Positions 44,590-55,375 of a stretch of DNA of 64,000 nt are shown one piece after another. Both the position numbers and the translations under genes were made by a program. The stretch spans positions 33,537,686 through 33,601,685 of the forward strand of contig NC_083604.1 of assembly GCF_029168945.1 (NCBI RefSeq), given 5' to 3'. The notes under the pieces are model-generated. The model made no database searches. It was not told where the DNA came from and saw only the letters and a list, made by a program, of their open reading frames with translations. Each line of letters begins with the position of its first letter. Position 1 is the first letter of the stretch. This DNA is from Cannabis sativa (Eukaryota > Streptophyta > Magnoliopsida > Rosales > Cannabaceae).

Positions 44590-45315
44590 ACACTTCTTTT
44601 TTTATCTCCTATATATATATATATTATATATGGCCTCAAGGCCTTTAAGACATCATGATCGGCCAAGCGGTCTTTAAACTTGGAATTATCTTTCATTTTT
44701 TGGACAACGGGCTGACCGGGCAGCCTTTAATTCTGGTACTATATGCTCTTGTTATCCTTAATGAATTTCATTCTCTGTTTATCATTGCAGTGCAATTGTG
44801 ATTGTTTTATGTTTACCAAATGCTTTGTACAGGTATAGGTGCCCCCCAAGTGACCGAGCAGGCGTATGACTCTTGGTCACTTGTCTTTTGTAAATATATT
44901 ACTTTTCTGTTTGGTGTTTTGGGTTCGACCGAACCTTTTGTACGCACTTTAGGTAAATTATAATCATCCTGATTTTTTTGACTCAATAGAATTGGAAATA
45001 CTATCTTTATTTCTTTTATTGATCGAAAATGTATTTGTTACCGTAGTAACTTACATCAGAGCTAGTGATCTAATATGATCTTTTTCGCTTAACATGACAT
45101 AAAACAAATAAGAAACTGTACTTTAAAGTGGTCTACCCGACCTGAGTACTTTTGTTTCTATAGCCTTTGCGCGTAGTCTGCCCAAGAGGCCATTCACTTA
45201 GAAGCGAATGTTCAATAGTACTTTAATGTGGTCTACCCGACCTGAGTACGTTGAAATGGTCTATTTGACCTGAGTACTTTGAAGTGGTCTATCCGACCTG
45301 AGTACTCTATTGGTA
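44590..45315. other. Convergent spacer of Ty3-D
   Basis: 726 bp between the antisense gene and the pol stop, containing TATATATATA near 44612 and 28-bp tandem repeats at 45118-45305. No ORF. Confidence 0.7.
45118..45305. repeat. 28-bp tandem repeats in Ty3-D spacer
   Basis: Units start at 45118, 45218, 45246 and 45274; the last three are adjacent with a period of 28. Each reads close to GTACTTTGAAGTGGTCTA followed by CCCGACCTGA. GGTC and GACC within the unit can pair. Confidence 0.85.
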
Positions 45316-46200
45316 TTATTTCCTTAAATGTTCCCCATTCCAATATCGTGGTACTAGAATGAGTTGCATTTTTTTGTCATACATACCAAGTTTGTATGCT
45401 CCGGAGTCGAGAACATCGACCACCTGGTATGGTCCTTCCCAGTTGGGTCCTAGTACGCCTGACGTGCCGTCTTTGGTGTTTAGGAATACCCTTATTACGA
45501 CCATATCTCCCACAAATAATTTCCGAGCTTTCACTTGTTTGTTGAAATACCGAGCTACTTTTTGTTGATGAGCTACCAACTTTAAGTTTGCAGTTGTTCG
45601 TTTTTCTTCTATTTCATTAAGTGATTCTACAAGGAGTATGTGATTGGTGCCTTGATCGTATGTCAACCGTCTGTGGGATGGTGGCTCGAGTTCGACGGGC
45701 AGCATAGCTTCATAATCGTACGCCATTGAGAATGGTGTCTGACCGATTGTTATTTTTTCCGTTGTACGGTATGACCATAGAACTTCGAGGAGTTCTTCCG
45801 GACAATTTCCTTTGGCATCTTCAAGTTTCTTCTTTAGTGTATCCTTCAAGGTCTTGTTAACTGCTTCAACTTGACCATTTGCTTGAGGATGTGCCACTGC
45901 GGAGAAGCTTTTGATGATGCCATGGTTCACACAGAAATCAGTGAAAGATTAACTGTCAAACTGCTTGCCGTTGTCCGAAACTATTTTGTACGATAGTCCA
46001 AACCGCCATATGATGTTCTTCACTATAAAGTCTTGAACCTTCTTTGATGTGATAGTTGTGAGTGGTTCGGCTTCCGTCCACTTAGTAAAGTAGTCGACTG
46101 CTACCACTGCGTACTGCACTCTGCCTTTACCTTTAGGTAGCTGTCCGATTAGGTCAATTCCCCAGATGGCAAAGGGCCACAGACTTTGCATTTGTGTCAT
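45316..46200 (-). pseudogene. pol: Ty3-D integrase fragment
   Basis: Begins at LWPFAIWGIDLIGQLP (first catalytic Asp), then VVAVDYFTKWTEAEP and VSDNGKQFD (second Asp). A TAA at about 45949 is followed, after a short gap, by NHGIIKSFSAVAHPQANG and VEAVNKTLKDTLKKKL, which keeps the catalytic Glu, and by the C-terminal part with VLGPNWEGPYQVVDVL. It stops at 45316. The zinc-binding N-terminus of integrase and everything before it are deleted, and the sequence is fused to gag at about 46200. Confidence 0.88.
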
Positions 46201-47382
46201 CTTCGTCGTTGAACGTTATTGTTGGCTCTCCTGCACGTGGAACTTTGGGCTTCCTCTCTTCCACGGCCAGGATGACTTCCTCTTGCTCATATTGAGCTGT
46301 GCGGGCATATCGTTCCCGAGCTTTGCGCGTGTCTCTAGCGATGTGCGAGCCTCCAATGATGACTCGCAAGTGTCCATCTTTTGGCGGAGGCATCAGATCC
46401 TGGTTATTCAGACCTTGGTTGGCCTTGACTTACTTCTGTAAGTGCGGGTTGTTTTTCTTGATCAGAAGTTCTATTTCTCGCTTCAAGTTGTAGCATTCGT
46501 TGGTGTCGTGGCCGTAGTCTCCATGGAACAGACAAAACATTGTCATGTCGCTTTTGCTGGTATCTTTCTTCATGGGCCCGAGCTTCTTGTACGGAATTAG
46601 CGACTGAGTCGCTATATACACACTTTCTATATCTTCAGTTAAGATAGTGAATGCAGTGTGTTTGGTGCAATCACAGGGAGTCTGTCCGGGTTTTTTGGTG
46701 AACTTTCCCTTCTTCCCATTTCCTTGCTTGTTGTTGTTGTCTGAACGCTTGCCACTTGAATTGCTGGAATATTGGGGAAGTTGGGCGGACGTTCCAGTAG
46801 AAGGAGCCTTCATTTTGCTCGGCTTTTGCTCACCTTCTGCTCGCTGAATGGCTTCTTCGAGCATGATGAAACCTTCAACCAGGGTCAAGGAAATCACTCA
46901 CTGAGTCGACCGGTCTATTTTTTCTTATATCTTTCCACAGTTCGCCAAGGACTTCAATGCCCCCCAGTATCGCGGATAACTTTCCATCCTCAGTTATCAG
47001 TGAGACCTTGGTCGCATCCGTCATGAATCTGTTGATGTATGCCCGGAGTGGCTCGCCTGGTCGCTGTTTTACTTCGACCAAATCTCCCAGATGCAATGGG
47101 AGTTTTTTACAATTCGGTTGCATCTCCGATGGTCGTTTGGGCGTTGATGCCTGGTGGAACACTCGCGTTATGAAGACCCTGGCTGTGTGCGGAACCGTTG
47201 TTTCTAGTCTCTTGCACACCATGCGCAGTTTCAGTAACAGGAGTTGTCCCACCATTCACTACGCTTCCCGTCTGTCCAGGATTGACAGCGGGTGGAACCC
47301 TTGAACTCCCTAGGTCCTCCAACGTCGGATCCAGCGTCTGTGAGTTCGCTGGGTCCGACAGGCCTCTACGAGTTTGTTCCAT
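46201..47382 (-). pseudogene. gag: Ty3-D gag
   Basis: Starts MEQTRRGLSDPANSQT at 47382 and runs to a stop at 47107, where a deletion joins it to the core (HLGDLVEVKQRPGEPLRAYI; ILGGIEVLGELWKDI). Another stop region near 46880 separates it from LEEAIQRAEGEQ and the zinc-binding MFCLFHGDYGHDTNEC. The tail MPPPKDGHLRVIIGG...PTITFNDED ends at about 46205, at the fusion with integrase. Comparison with Ty3-A (59320-60540) shows the same order of motifs. Confidence 0.85.
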
Positions 47383-47410
47383 CGTGTCGAAAGAGCGATC
47401 TGTTATTCTA

Positions 47411-47431
47411 CTCTGAATGAAAGCACCAAAA
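47411..47431 (-). other. Ty3-D primer binding site
   Basis: On the minus strand TTTTGGTGCTTTCATTCAGA follows the LTR end. The intact TGG form is shared with Ty3-C. Confidence 0.72.
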
Positions 47432-47860
47432 TGTTGACTTTGCTTTTAGCCAACGACAATGAGTCTTTTTGATAAGCGATAAACGAAATGTCGTAATAAG
47501 AATATGTAGTAAAGCAATAATAAGACACAGAAATTTTATAGAGGTTCAGCCCCGAGCAGTTCGGTAATAGCCTAATCCTCGTTAGTTGTATTGACTTAAG
47601 AATAAGGAAGAAGTTTCCTTTTCTTATAGCTCTTACAATAATATCTCTGAATATATAATTCTTAGATAGCCTTAGCTTATAGCGTTTTGGCATATAATCT
47701 CTCGGATTACAGTTTTTTCCATCCATTGCCCAGTGAACATTCCTCACTATTTATAGGGCTGGAAACTTAAGGAGGAAGAGTTTCCTCTCTCATTACAATG
47801 CGCATAAACAGAAAGATCGTGTGATCAATGCTGAATGCAAGGATCGTGGGATTGATTAAC
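47432..47860 (-). repeat. Ty3-D 5' LTR, truncated
   Basis: Matches about 636-1037 of the Ty3-A LTR in reverse orientation. Its outer part is missing at the junction with a Copia LTR scrap at 47861. Confidence 0.85.
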
Positions 47861-48260
47861 ACCCTAAATATGAACTTCTAAAACGATTATAAAATAAACA
47901 CATATAAAGTAAGAGAAACCTTACATTGGGTGCAGCGGAATATTATGTCTCCTTCCGTTCAGATCTCGAACCCTTGTATCCTTTCTGTCCCAGAGTATTA
48001 TCACGATCTGAACATGAATCTCTTTCTCTCCTTTCTTTAGTGCTGAAACTCGTTCTTGTTGAATATCTTTCTTCACGATCTTCCTCACTATGATTGAGGT
48101 ATGACTTGCTGTGTGTGGGCACTACTCTAACACTAAGTGGTTCGAAATTGTTAAAGGAAGAAGAAGAGTATGAAGGTGGCGGCTAGGGTTTAGAAAGAGA
48201 AGGCTCAGGTTTTTCTCTGAAGGAAATCAGAAGTAAAAGTGTTAAGTGTAAATTTCCTGA
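47861..48260 (-). repeat. Copia LTR fragment, minus orientation
   Basis: About 400 bp homologous to the 3' part of the Copia LTRs (compare 32738 onward). Both ends are truncated: the left end against Ty3-D, the right end against the Copia-E LTR. It forms an inverted repeat with about 49710-50113. Confidence 0.8.
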
Positions 48261-50165
48261 TGTTGGGTTTTATGCCCTAAATAAAACTCCATTTCAATGT
48301 AATCTATTTTATTCAACATCAATAAAGAAACATAAGTATTTTTCATTCATTTGTGTATGTTTTGGTTCACTTTATCAATTGCTTGTCTATTTGATTTATA
48401 AATTCATCTGAAACCCTTTTTACATACTTGATCCTGTTCATTGTGTTGTCAACACTTTTGAAAGTAAACATGACTATGTGAATAAAGTTTCCTAGATTTA
48501 TCAGACACATGGTTTTACTGATATGATAATCTACAACAAGAGTTTACTTGCATTTGGAGAAATGCTATGTTCTTTCCAGAACATTGGTTAAAGTAAAGCT
48601 CAGGTGGGATGCATGGAGTATGCATCGGAAGGGACCGATATTGAACTTTGACTTAGATTTATTAAACTTACCGTAAAATCTATTCAAGTCAATATCGCCT
48701 AGTTGATCCTAGATCAAATGATCTTAATCCTATTATGATTAGGCTTAATCTCAGGAGGCTATTCATGTTCTTTGATATGTTAGTTAAGCCTACTTTTAGG
48801 TCAGGGTGATACGTACATTTTGGGAACACGGTAGTGCAATTGAGTGGGGGCGCTAACATAAACATGAAATCTATAGCTTCTATCTGGCAAATAGTAAGCA
48901 AAGGATGATCTCCTTCGAGCTTGACCAAACGAAAATAAATGGTGGAGTACTCATTTCACATAAGCTGAAATATCATTTATACGGGGTCAAGTGTTTTAAG
49001 GATAAAATACATAGTAGGGTGTAACGGTAATCTAATCCCTTTACAGTGTAGATCATTCATATAGAGGATCATTGATCAAATTAGGATTATAACAATGGAT
49101 AACTAATGATGTGTCTACATGGTGGAACATATACAGCATTCTATATACTGAGAGTGCAATTCTAAGTTCTATGCGTGGATTCAACGAAGAATTAATAAGT
49201 TAGTGAATTTAAGTAATAAATTCTTGATCTACTTATTTGAAGCTCGGTTATATAGACCCATGGTCCCCCCACTAGTTGAGATAATATTGCTTGTAAGACT
49301 CATGTAATTGGATTTGATTAATCAATTATAATTCTCAAATTAGACTATCTCTATTTGTGAAATTATCACTAAGTAAGGGCGAAATTGTAAAGAAAGAGTT
49401 TATAGGGGCATATTTGTTAATTATGATACTTTTATTGGTTCAACTAATAAATATGATAAATGACAATATTATTTAATAATTATTTATAGTTATTAAATAG
49501 TTAGAATTGGCATTTAAATGGTTGAATTAGAAAATTGGCATTTTTGAGAAAATCAGATACAAAAGTGATAAAACTGCGAAATTGCAAAAAGTGAGGCCAA
49601 AATCCAATCAGCCATGGCCGGCCACTTTTATAGGGTTTATCCTTAGATATTTTCATTATTTTAATGCCAAATAATTCAAACCTAACTCTAGTGGAATGCT
49701 ATAAATAGATAGTGAAGGCTTCAGGAAAATTACACTAAATTTTCTACTTTTTCCTTCAGAAAAAACTGAGCCTCTCTCTCTCCCTATCTTTGGCCGACCA
49801 CTCCCTCTCTCTCTTCTTCCTAAAGATTTCGAAATTCTTAGTGTTAGAGTAGTGCTCACACACAGCAAGTGATACCTCAATCATAGTGAGGAAGATCGTG
49901 AAGGAAGACTTTCAGCAAGAAGCAGTTTCAACACCAAAGAATCAGAGAAAGAGATCCAGGTTCAGATCTTGATAATACTCTGCGACAGAAAGGATACAAG
50001 GGTTAGAGATCTGAATGGAAGGAGTCATTTAATTCCGCTGCACCCAATGTAAGGTTTCCTAAACTTTATATGTGTTTATTTCATCGTTTTAGAAAGTTCA
50101 TATTTAGGGTGTTAATCAACATACTTGAGAGTAGATCTAAGATCCTAGTAAAATAATTTCCAACA
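48261..50165 (+). repeat. Copia-E 5' LTR
   Basis: 1905 bp, TGTTGGGTTTTATGCCC to TTCCAACA. Palindrome TGGCCGGCCA at 49615-49624, TATAAATAG at 49700-49708. Confidence 0.92.
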
Positions 50166-50370
50166 ACTGGCCTCAGAGCCATGGTAATTGATTTGCTTGC
50201 AATAAATTTGGACTTTAAAACGATTGTTTTATGCTTTGGATGGTATCATGTTGTATTGAGTGTTATATGATGATTGATTGATGTTTGTGAATTTTCGTAA
50301 AATATAATTGAATATCTGTTTCTAGAATTATTTTTATTGGATAGTATGGAAAAAATTAAGCAAGTTACCC
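50166..50370 (+). repeat. Copia-E PBS and leader start
   Basis: ACTGGCCTCAGAGCCATGG followed by 185 bp homologous to 10916-11100. The homology ends at AAGCAAGTTAC, where Copia gag-pol coding sequence starts abruptly. Confidence 0.8.
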
Positions 50371-50687
50371 TGCGACATGGACAAGCTGGAAACAGAATTA
50401 CGAGCCTATGAACGGAATCTGATTGCAATGGGTCCCCTTGGGTTTGCAATTCATAATCAGAGGAAAAGGACTAGGCATGAAGGCTCTAGCAAAGCTGCTT
50501 CTTCAAGTACAATTATCAGACATAATTTTCTATGTTCGAATTGTAATGAAAAGGGACATCAAGAAGAACGATGTCCTAGGCCTCTAAACAATTCAAACGA
50601 CGGTAATGCTTTTGTCTTTGAATCATGTGTTTTAGAGAGCGAAAAATCCGTCTGGATTGTTGATTCTGGGTCTACTAACCATGTATG
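50371..50687 (+). pseudogene. gag-pol: Copia gag end and protease start
   Basis: A reading frame from 50377 (MDKLETELRAYERNLIAMG) with a CCHC zinc knuckle CSNCNEKGHQEERC and the protease active-site motif WIVDSGSTNHVC. It lacks the first part of gag. A solo LTR is inserted at 50688, inside the protease coding sequence and just after the DSG motif. The frame continues on the other side of the insertion at 52577. The knuckle differs from that of the gag-only family, so this comes from a different or autonomous Copia lineage. Confidence 0.87.
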
Positions 50688-52571
50688 TGTTGGAAGTTAT
50701 TTTACCAGGATCTTAGATCTACTCACAAGTATGTTGATTTAACAACCTAAATATGAACTTCTAAAACGATATGAAATTAAACACATAAGAGTATCAGAAA
50801 TCTTACAGTGATTGCAGCGGAATATATGTCTCCTCCCACTCAGATCTCTAACCCTTGATTCCTTTCTGTAGCAGAGTATAATCAAGATTTGAGCCCGATA
50901 GTCCTTCTTTGCTGTTTCGGAATTCTACACAGCCTTCCTCACTATGATTGAGGTATTACTTGATGTGTGTGGGCACTACTCTAGCACTTATACATTTCGA
51001 AACAGTGAAGGAAGAGAGAGAGAGAGGGTGGCGGCTCAGAGAGAATTTTCTGAGAGAAAATTCTTTCACAATAATGCTGTGAAAAGGTTGTACAATTGTA
51101 TATAACTCTGAAGCCTTTGCCTTCTATTTATAGAAGACCACCAAGGGCTATGATTGAATTATTTGGCATTAAAATAATGAAAATATCAGATGATAAAGCC
51201 TATTAAAGTAGCCGGCCATGGGTATGTGGATTTGGGCCTCACTTTTCCAACTTTCCTTTTCCTACACTGATAGTTTCCTGTTTTGTGAAAAACTGCTAAT
51301 TCCATTGTTCAACCACAATAATGACAAATCTAATTATTTAATAATTAAAATTAATTATCAAATAATATATTATCATTTATTTTATTAATAATGAAACTAA
51401 TTAAAGTTTCCTAATTAATAAATATGCCCTTCAAAATCTCTATTTACTGTTTTGCCCTTAATAAGTGATAAATTCTCAAATAGACAAGTCTATCTTGAGA
51501 ATTTTTAATTGATTAATTAAAATCAATTAAATGAGTATTACAAGTAATATCATCTCAACTAGTGAGGGGACCATGGGTCTATATATCCGAGCTTCCAATA
51601 AGCAGATCTAGAATTTACCACTTAAATTCACTGACTTATTAATTCTTCGTTGAATCCACACATAGAACTCTGAATTGCACTCTCAGTATATAGAATGCTC
51701 TATATGTTCCACCATATAGACACATTATTAGTTATCCATTGTTATAATCCTAATGTGATCAATGATCCTCTATATGGATGATTTACACTGTAAAGGGACT
51801 AAATTACCGTAACATCCTACAATGTATTTTATCCTTAAAACACTAACCCTGTATAAATGATATTTCAACTAAGTGAAATGAGTACTCAATCATTTATCTC
51901 GTTTGGTTAAGCTCGAAGGAAATCACCCTTTGCTTACTATTCGCCAGATAGAAGCTATAGATTCCATATTTATGTTAGCGCTCCCACTCAATCGCACTAC
52001 CGTGTTCCCAAAATGTATGTATTGCCCAGACTAAAGATTAGGCTTAACTAATAAATCAAAGAACACGAATAATACTCTTGAAATTAAGCCTAACCATATC
52101 AGGATTTCGATCATGTGATCTAGGATCAACTTATGATATTGAATTGAATAGATGTTTACGGTAAGTTTCAAAATCTAATTCAAAGTTCAATATCGGTCCA
52201 TTCCAATGCATACTCCATGCATCCAACCTGAGCTTTACTTTAACCTATGTTCTGGAAAGAACATAACATTTCTCCAAATGTAAGTAAACTCTGTTGTAGA
52301 TTGTCATATCAGTGAAACCCAGTGTTCTGATAAATCTAGGAATACTTTATTCACATAGTCATGTTTATTTTCCACTGTGTTGACAACACAATAAACATGT
52401 TCAAGTATGTGAAAAGGGTTTGGATGAATTTATAAATCAAATAGATAAGCAATTGATTAAGTGAACCAAAAGATACACAAGTGAATGAAAAATTACTTCT
52501 GTTACTTTATTGATATTGAATAATCTGGATTACATTGAAACAGAGTTTTATTTAGGGCATAAAACCCAACC
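50688..52571 (-). repeat. Solo Copia LTR in Copia pol
   Basis: 1884 bp in minus orientation, TGTTGGAAG to ACCCAACC (the last base differs from the usual A). Flanked by GTATG on both sides (50683-50687 and 52572-52576). It closely resembles 32687-34564 apart from a divergent block around 51150-51240. Confidence 0.94.
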
Positions 52572-54207
52572 GTATGTTCTTCACTGCAGCTGTTTGAAAC
52601 TTGGGAAAATCTGCTTCTAGGAGAGTTAAAGCTTAAAGTTGGCAATGGCGAGTTAGCATTGGTCAAAGCTAGAGGAAAAGCCCGCATCAAGTTTCAACAA
52701 AGATTTTTAATTTTAGAAAATGTTTTATTTATTCCAAACTTTAGTAGAAACTTGATTAGTGTCTCATGTTTGCAAACACAATCTTATATATTGAATTTTT
52801 TGAGTACAAATTGTTCAATTTCTCGTAATGGATTTCAAATAGGTGTTGCTACCATGGAACAAGGGCTTTATGTTTTAAGACCGAATACGCAAATCTCACT
52901 AAACAGTGAACTTTTGAATGTAGCTAAACCTAGAAACCTCAAAATAAAAGAGATTGATAATGATGATCAAACTTATCTATGGCCTTTACGTTTAGGTCAT
53001 ATAGGCTTTGATAGACTCAATAGGCTAACCAAAGACGGTCCATTGAAAAATGTCGTCTTAGGTGAACTGCCAGTATGCGAGTCCTGCCTAGAAGGAAAAA
53101 TGACTAAACGTTCTTTCTCTGCAAAGGGCGAGCATGCCAAACAACCCCAAGGGTTAGTGCATTCCGATGTCTGCGGACCTTTGAATGTAAAAGCCCGAGG
53201 TAGTTATGAGTACTTTGTCACTTTCATTGACGATTACTCTAGAGATGGACATATTTACCTTATGCATAAGAAATCTGACACATTTGCAAAGTTTCAAGAA
53301 TTTCACGCATTAGCTCAAAACAAATTGGGTAAAACATTAAAGATCTTGCGAACTGATAGGGGTGGAGAATATATGGATATGCAGTTCAAAGATCATTTAA
53401 TTGAACTTGGAATTGAATCCCAATTAACAGCCCCTATCACTCCAAAGCAAAATGGAGTTGCAGAAAGACGGAATCGCATGCTTTTGGAAATGGTTAGGTC
53501 CATGCTTAGTTTTTCAACTCTACCTACGTCCTTCCGGGGATATGCAATTCAGATGAAAACTGACATTTTAAATGTTGTTCCATCTAAATCAATCCCTAAG
53601 ACACCCTTAGAACTATGGATTGGTCGTACACCTAGTCTACGCCATTACAGAATCTGGGGGTGCCCTGCTCATGTCTTAAGAAAGAAAGACGGCAAACTTG
53701 AGTTACGAACTGAAGTTTGGATGTTTGTCGGAAATTCTAAAGAGACTAGGGGTTGATTATTTTATAGTCGCAACGATAACAAAGTGTTTGTTTCTACAAA
53801 TGCTACTTTCCTTGAAGAGAACTATATTAAAGACAACAAACTGAAAAGTAAAGTTGTTCTAGAGGAATTGCTTTCAGATATAAGTCCTTCCAATGTTCCG
53901 TCCTCCTCCACTCGTGAAGAGGACAATCCCACTCCCTCAATCGAACCAACTGAGAAATCTACTACTAAATTTTCTTTTCAGAAGATCACCGCTCCTCGTC
54001 GTAGTGGGAGGGTTTCAAAAAAACCAGCTCGTTATGGCTTGGATGGTGAAATCAATATGGTCGTTGGTGACGGTATTGAAGACGATCCATTGACCTATAA
54101 ACAGGCAATGGCTAGTCCGCAACGGAAACGATGGTTGGCCGGCATGGATTCAGAAATGGATTCCATGAAAAAGAACAAAGTCTGGAAATATGTAGACGCA
54201 CCTGACG
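52572..54207 (+). pseudogene. pol: Copia pol: protease end, integrase, start of RT
   Basis: Continues the protease (LENVLFIPNFSRNLISVS), then the pre-integrase zinc region (LWPLRLGHIGFDRL; CESCLEG), then the integrase core with D170 (VHSDVCGPL), D233 (RTDRGGEY) and E269 (NGVAERRN) in the frame starting at 52659, with the D-D-35-E spacing intact. A TGA at 53754-53756 interrupts the integrase C-terminal part; the same frame reopens at 53784 (FVSTNATFLEENY) and reaches the RT N-terminus (MDSEMDSMKKNKVW). It is then cut at about 54207. It is the best-preserved Copia enzyme sequence in the window, but dead. Confidence 0.92.
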
Positions 54208-55375
54208 AGGCATAGAGGACGAAGAGAGCAGACTAATACTTGATGCCCTTAGGAGTGAACTGGGCCAGGCAGAGGCCGAAGAAGTCTGCCAGATTCTTGA
54301 AGTATTGATGCAAAGGCATCAATGCCCCTTGTTGACCATGGGCACCCGACTAGGCGCACATCCCCTTTCCAGGGTTTGTGGCACGATTTTTGTAAGCGGG
54401 AATGTAGCAGTCCAAGTCGCCCACGTATCCATCCTGGTCGAGAGACCGAAGGCGCGCCTCAGTAACCTTGGACAGAGGGCTTACCCACCTGGCGCCCAAG
54501 GCACCCTGCCTTCTATGAGGAACAGCCGCAATAAGTTCCTCACTGACGTAGTCCACGCCCTCAACCAAGACGTCTCTGTCAGCATCGACTGGCTCCCCAG
54601 CCTCGTTGACTCCCCGTAGTTTGGGGGTGCAACCTCTGCCTCTTCCTCCTCCTCGGAGGAACTTCCAGGATGTACATCGTCCTGCCCCTCAATCTCTTGG
54701 ACCTCAGCATCCCCTTCATGATCCTCCTCCATCTAGATGGCTGGATGGTATTCAGCGTTGGGCAAAGCAGCATGCCGAGCCACTTGAGGGTCAGACGCGT
54801 CAGCTAGACGCGTAGTTTTCTTTATACGAGCCATCATTCTATGGTTGGGTATAGGGTTTGAAGAATGTCCTTCGCTAGAGGAAGGTGGACTAGAACAAAG
54901 ACGAGGATTACCCTCGTGTAGAAGTTGAAGTAGGTCCTGGTCAATCCGATGTCCGTTTTCCCAAGACTCACCTGAATTCATCTAAAAAAGACAACGCACA
55001 AGATGAGTGGTTGGTCGGAATATCAAACGATAAACAAGCAAATATGCCAACTAGGAGTACCCAACAAATTAAAGAATGATTATGTTTAAATAAAAGTCAG
55101 AACTCAAGAAGTCAAAAATTTTCTCGAGTTAGGGCAATAAACTTCACGAAGCTTAGAATAAGCAAGATGAAAGATAGATGTTACGCAGTTCAGAAACAAG
55201 TGTTATGACTGTAAAATCGCACGAAGACATGATAAAGAAGAATCGTAGAGGTTTCTGGGCCTAGGGTTTCCTATACATTTTTCTACAGCATAGTAGAGGA
55301 TGCATTTGATATATAATATGCAAAGATAAGCATAAAGGAAGCAAGAGACTTACTCGAGGGTTAGATGTCTGGGTG
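54208..55375 (-). pseudogene. Third copy of the Ty3 antisense gene, 5' part
   Basis: On the minus strand, ATG at 54981 starts MNSGESWENGHRIDQDLLQ. A stop follows 82 codons later (54733), then an acidic stretch (SSSEEEEEAEVAPP), then SKVTEARLRSLDQDGYVGDL and SGAHGQQGALMPLHQYF with TPKGIKY, the domain seen at 42487. It stops at LFVLYA (54208). Upstream (54982 to about 55375) is non-coding DNA that may hold its leader and promoter. Its overlap with 42487-42640 shows it is a separate copy, not the missing half of Ty3-D. The orientation suits the tail of a plus-strand Ty3 such as Ty3-B. The right edge is approximate. Confidence 0.72.

Larger units (their letters stand above)
42487..47860 (-). mobile_element. 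Ty3-D, deleted Ty3/gypsy element with antisense gene
   Basis: Same design as Ty3-C: minus-strand gag-pol with a plus-strand gene beyond the pol end. By LTR and gag it belongs to the Ty3-A and Ty3-B family. It lost protease, RT and RNase H by an internal deletion at about 46200, part of gag at about 47107, its 3' LTR and the start of the antisense gene at the 42487 junction, and about 255 bp of its 5' LTR at 47860. Confidence 0.87.

Noticed and set aside
45118..45305. Centromeric satellite array
   Set aside because: Only four 28-bp units, confined to a retrotransposon spacer.
54206..54980. Possible captured host gene
   Set aside because: The SGAHGQ...PLHQYF region matches the Ty3 antisense gene at 42487, so it is retroelement-derived.
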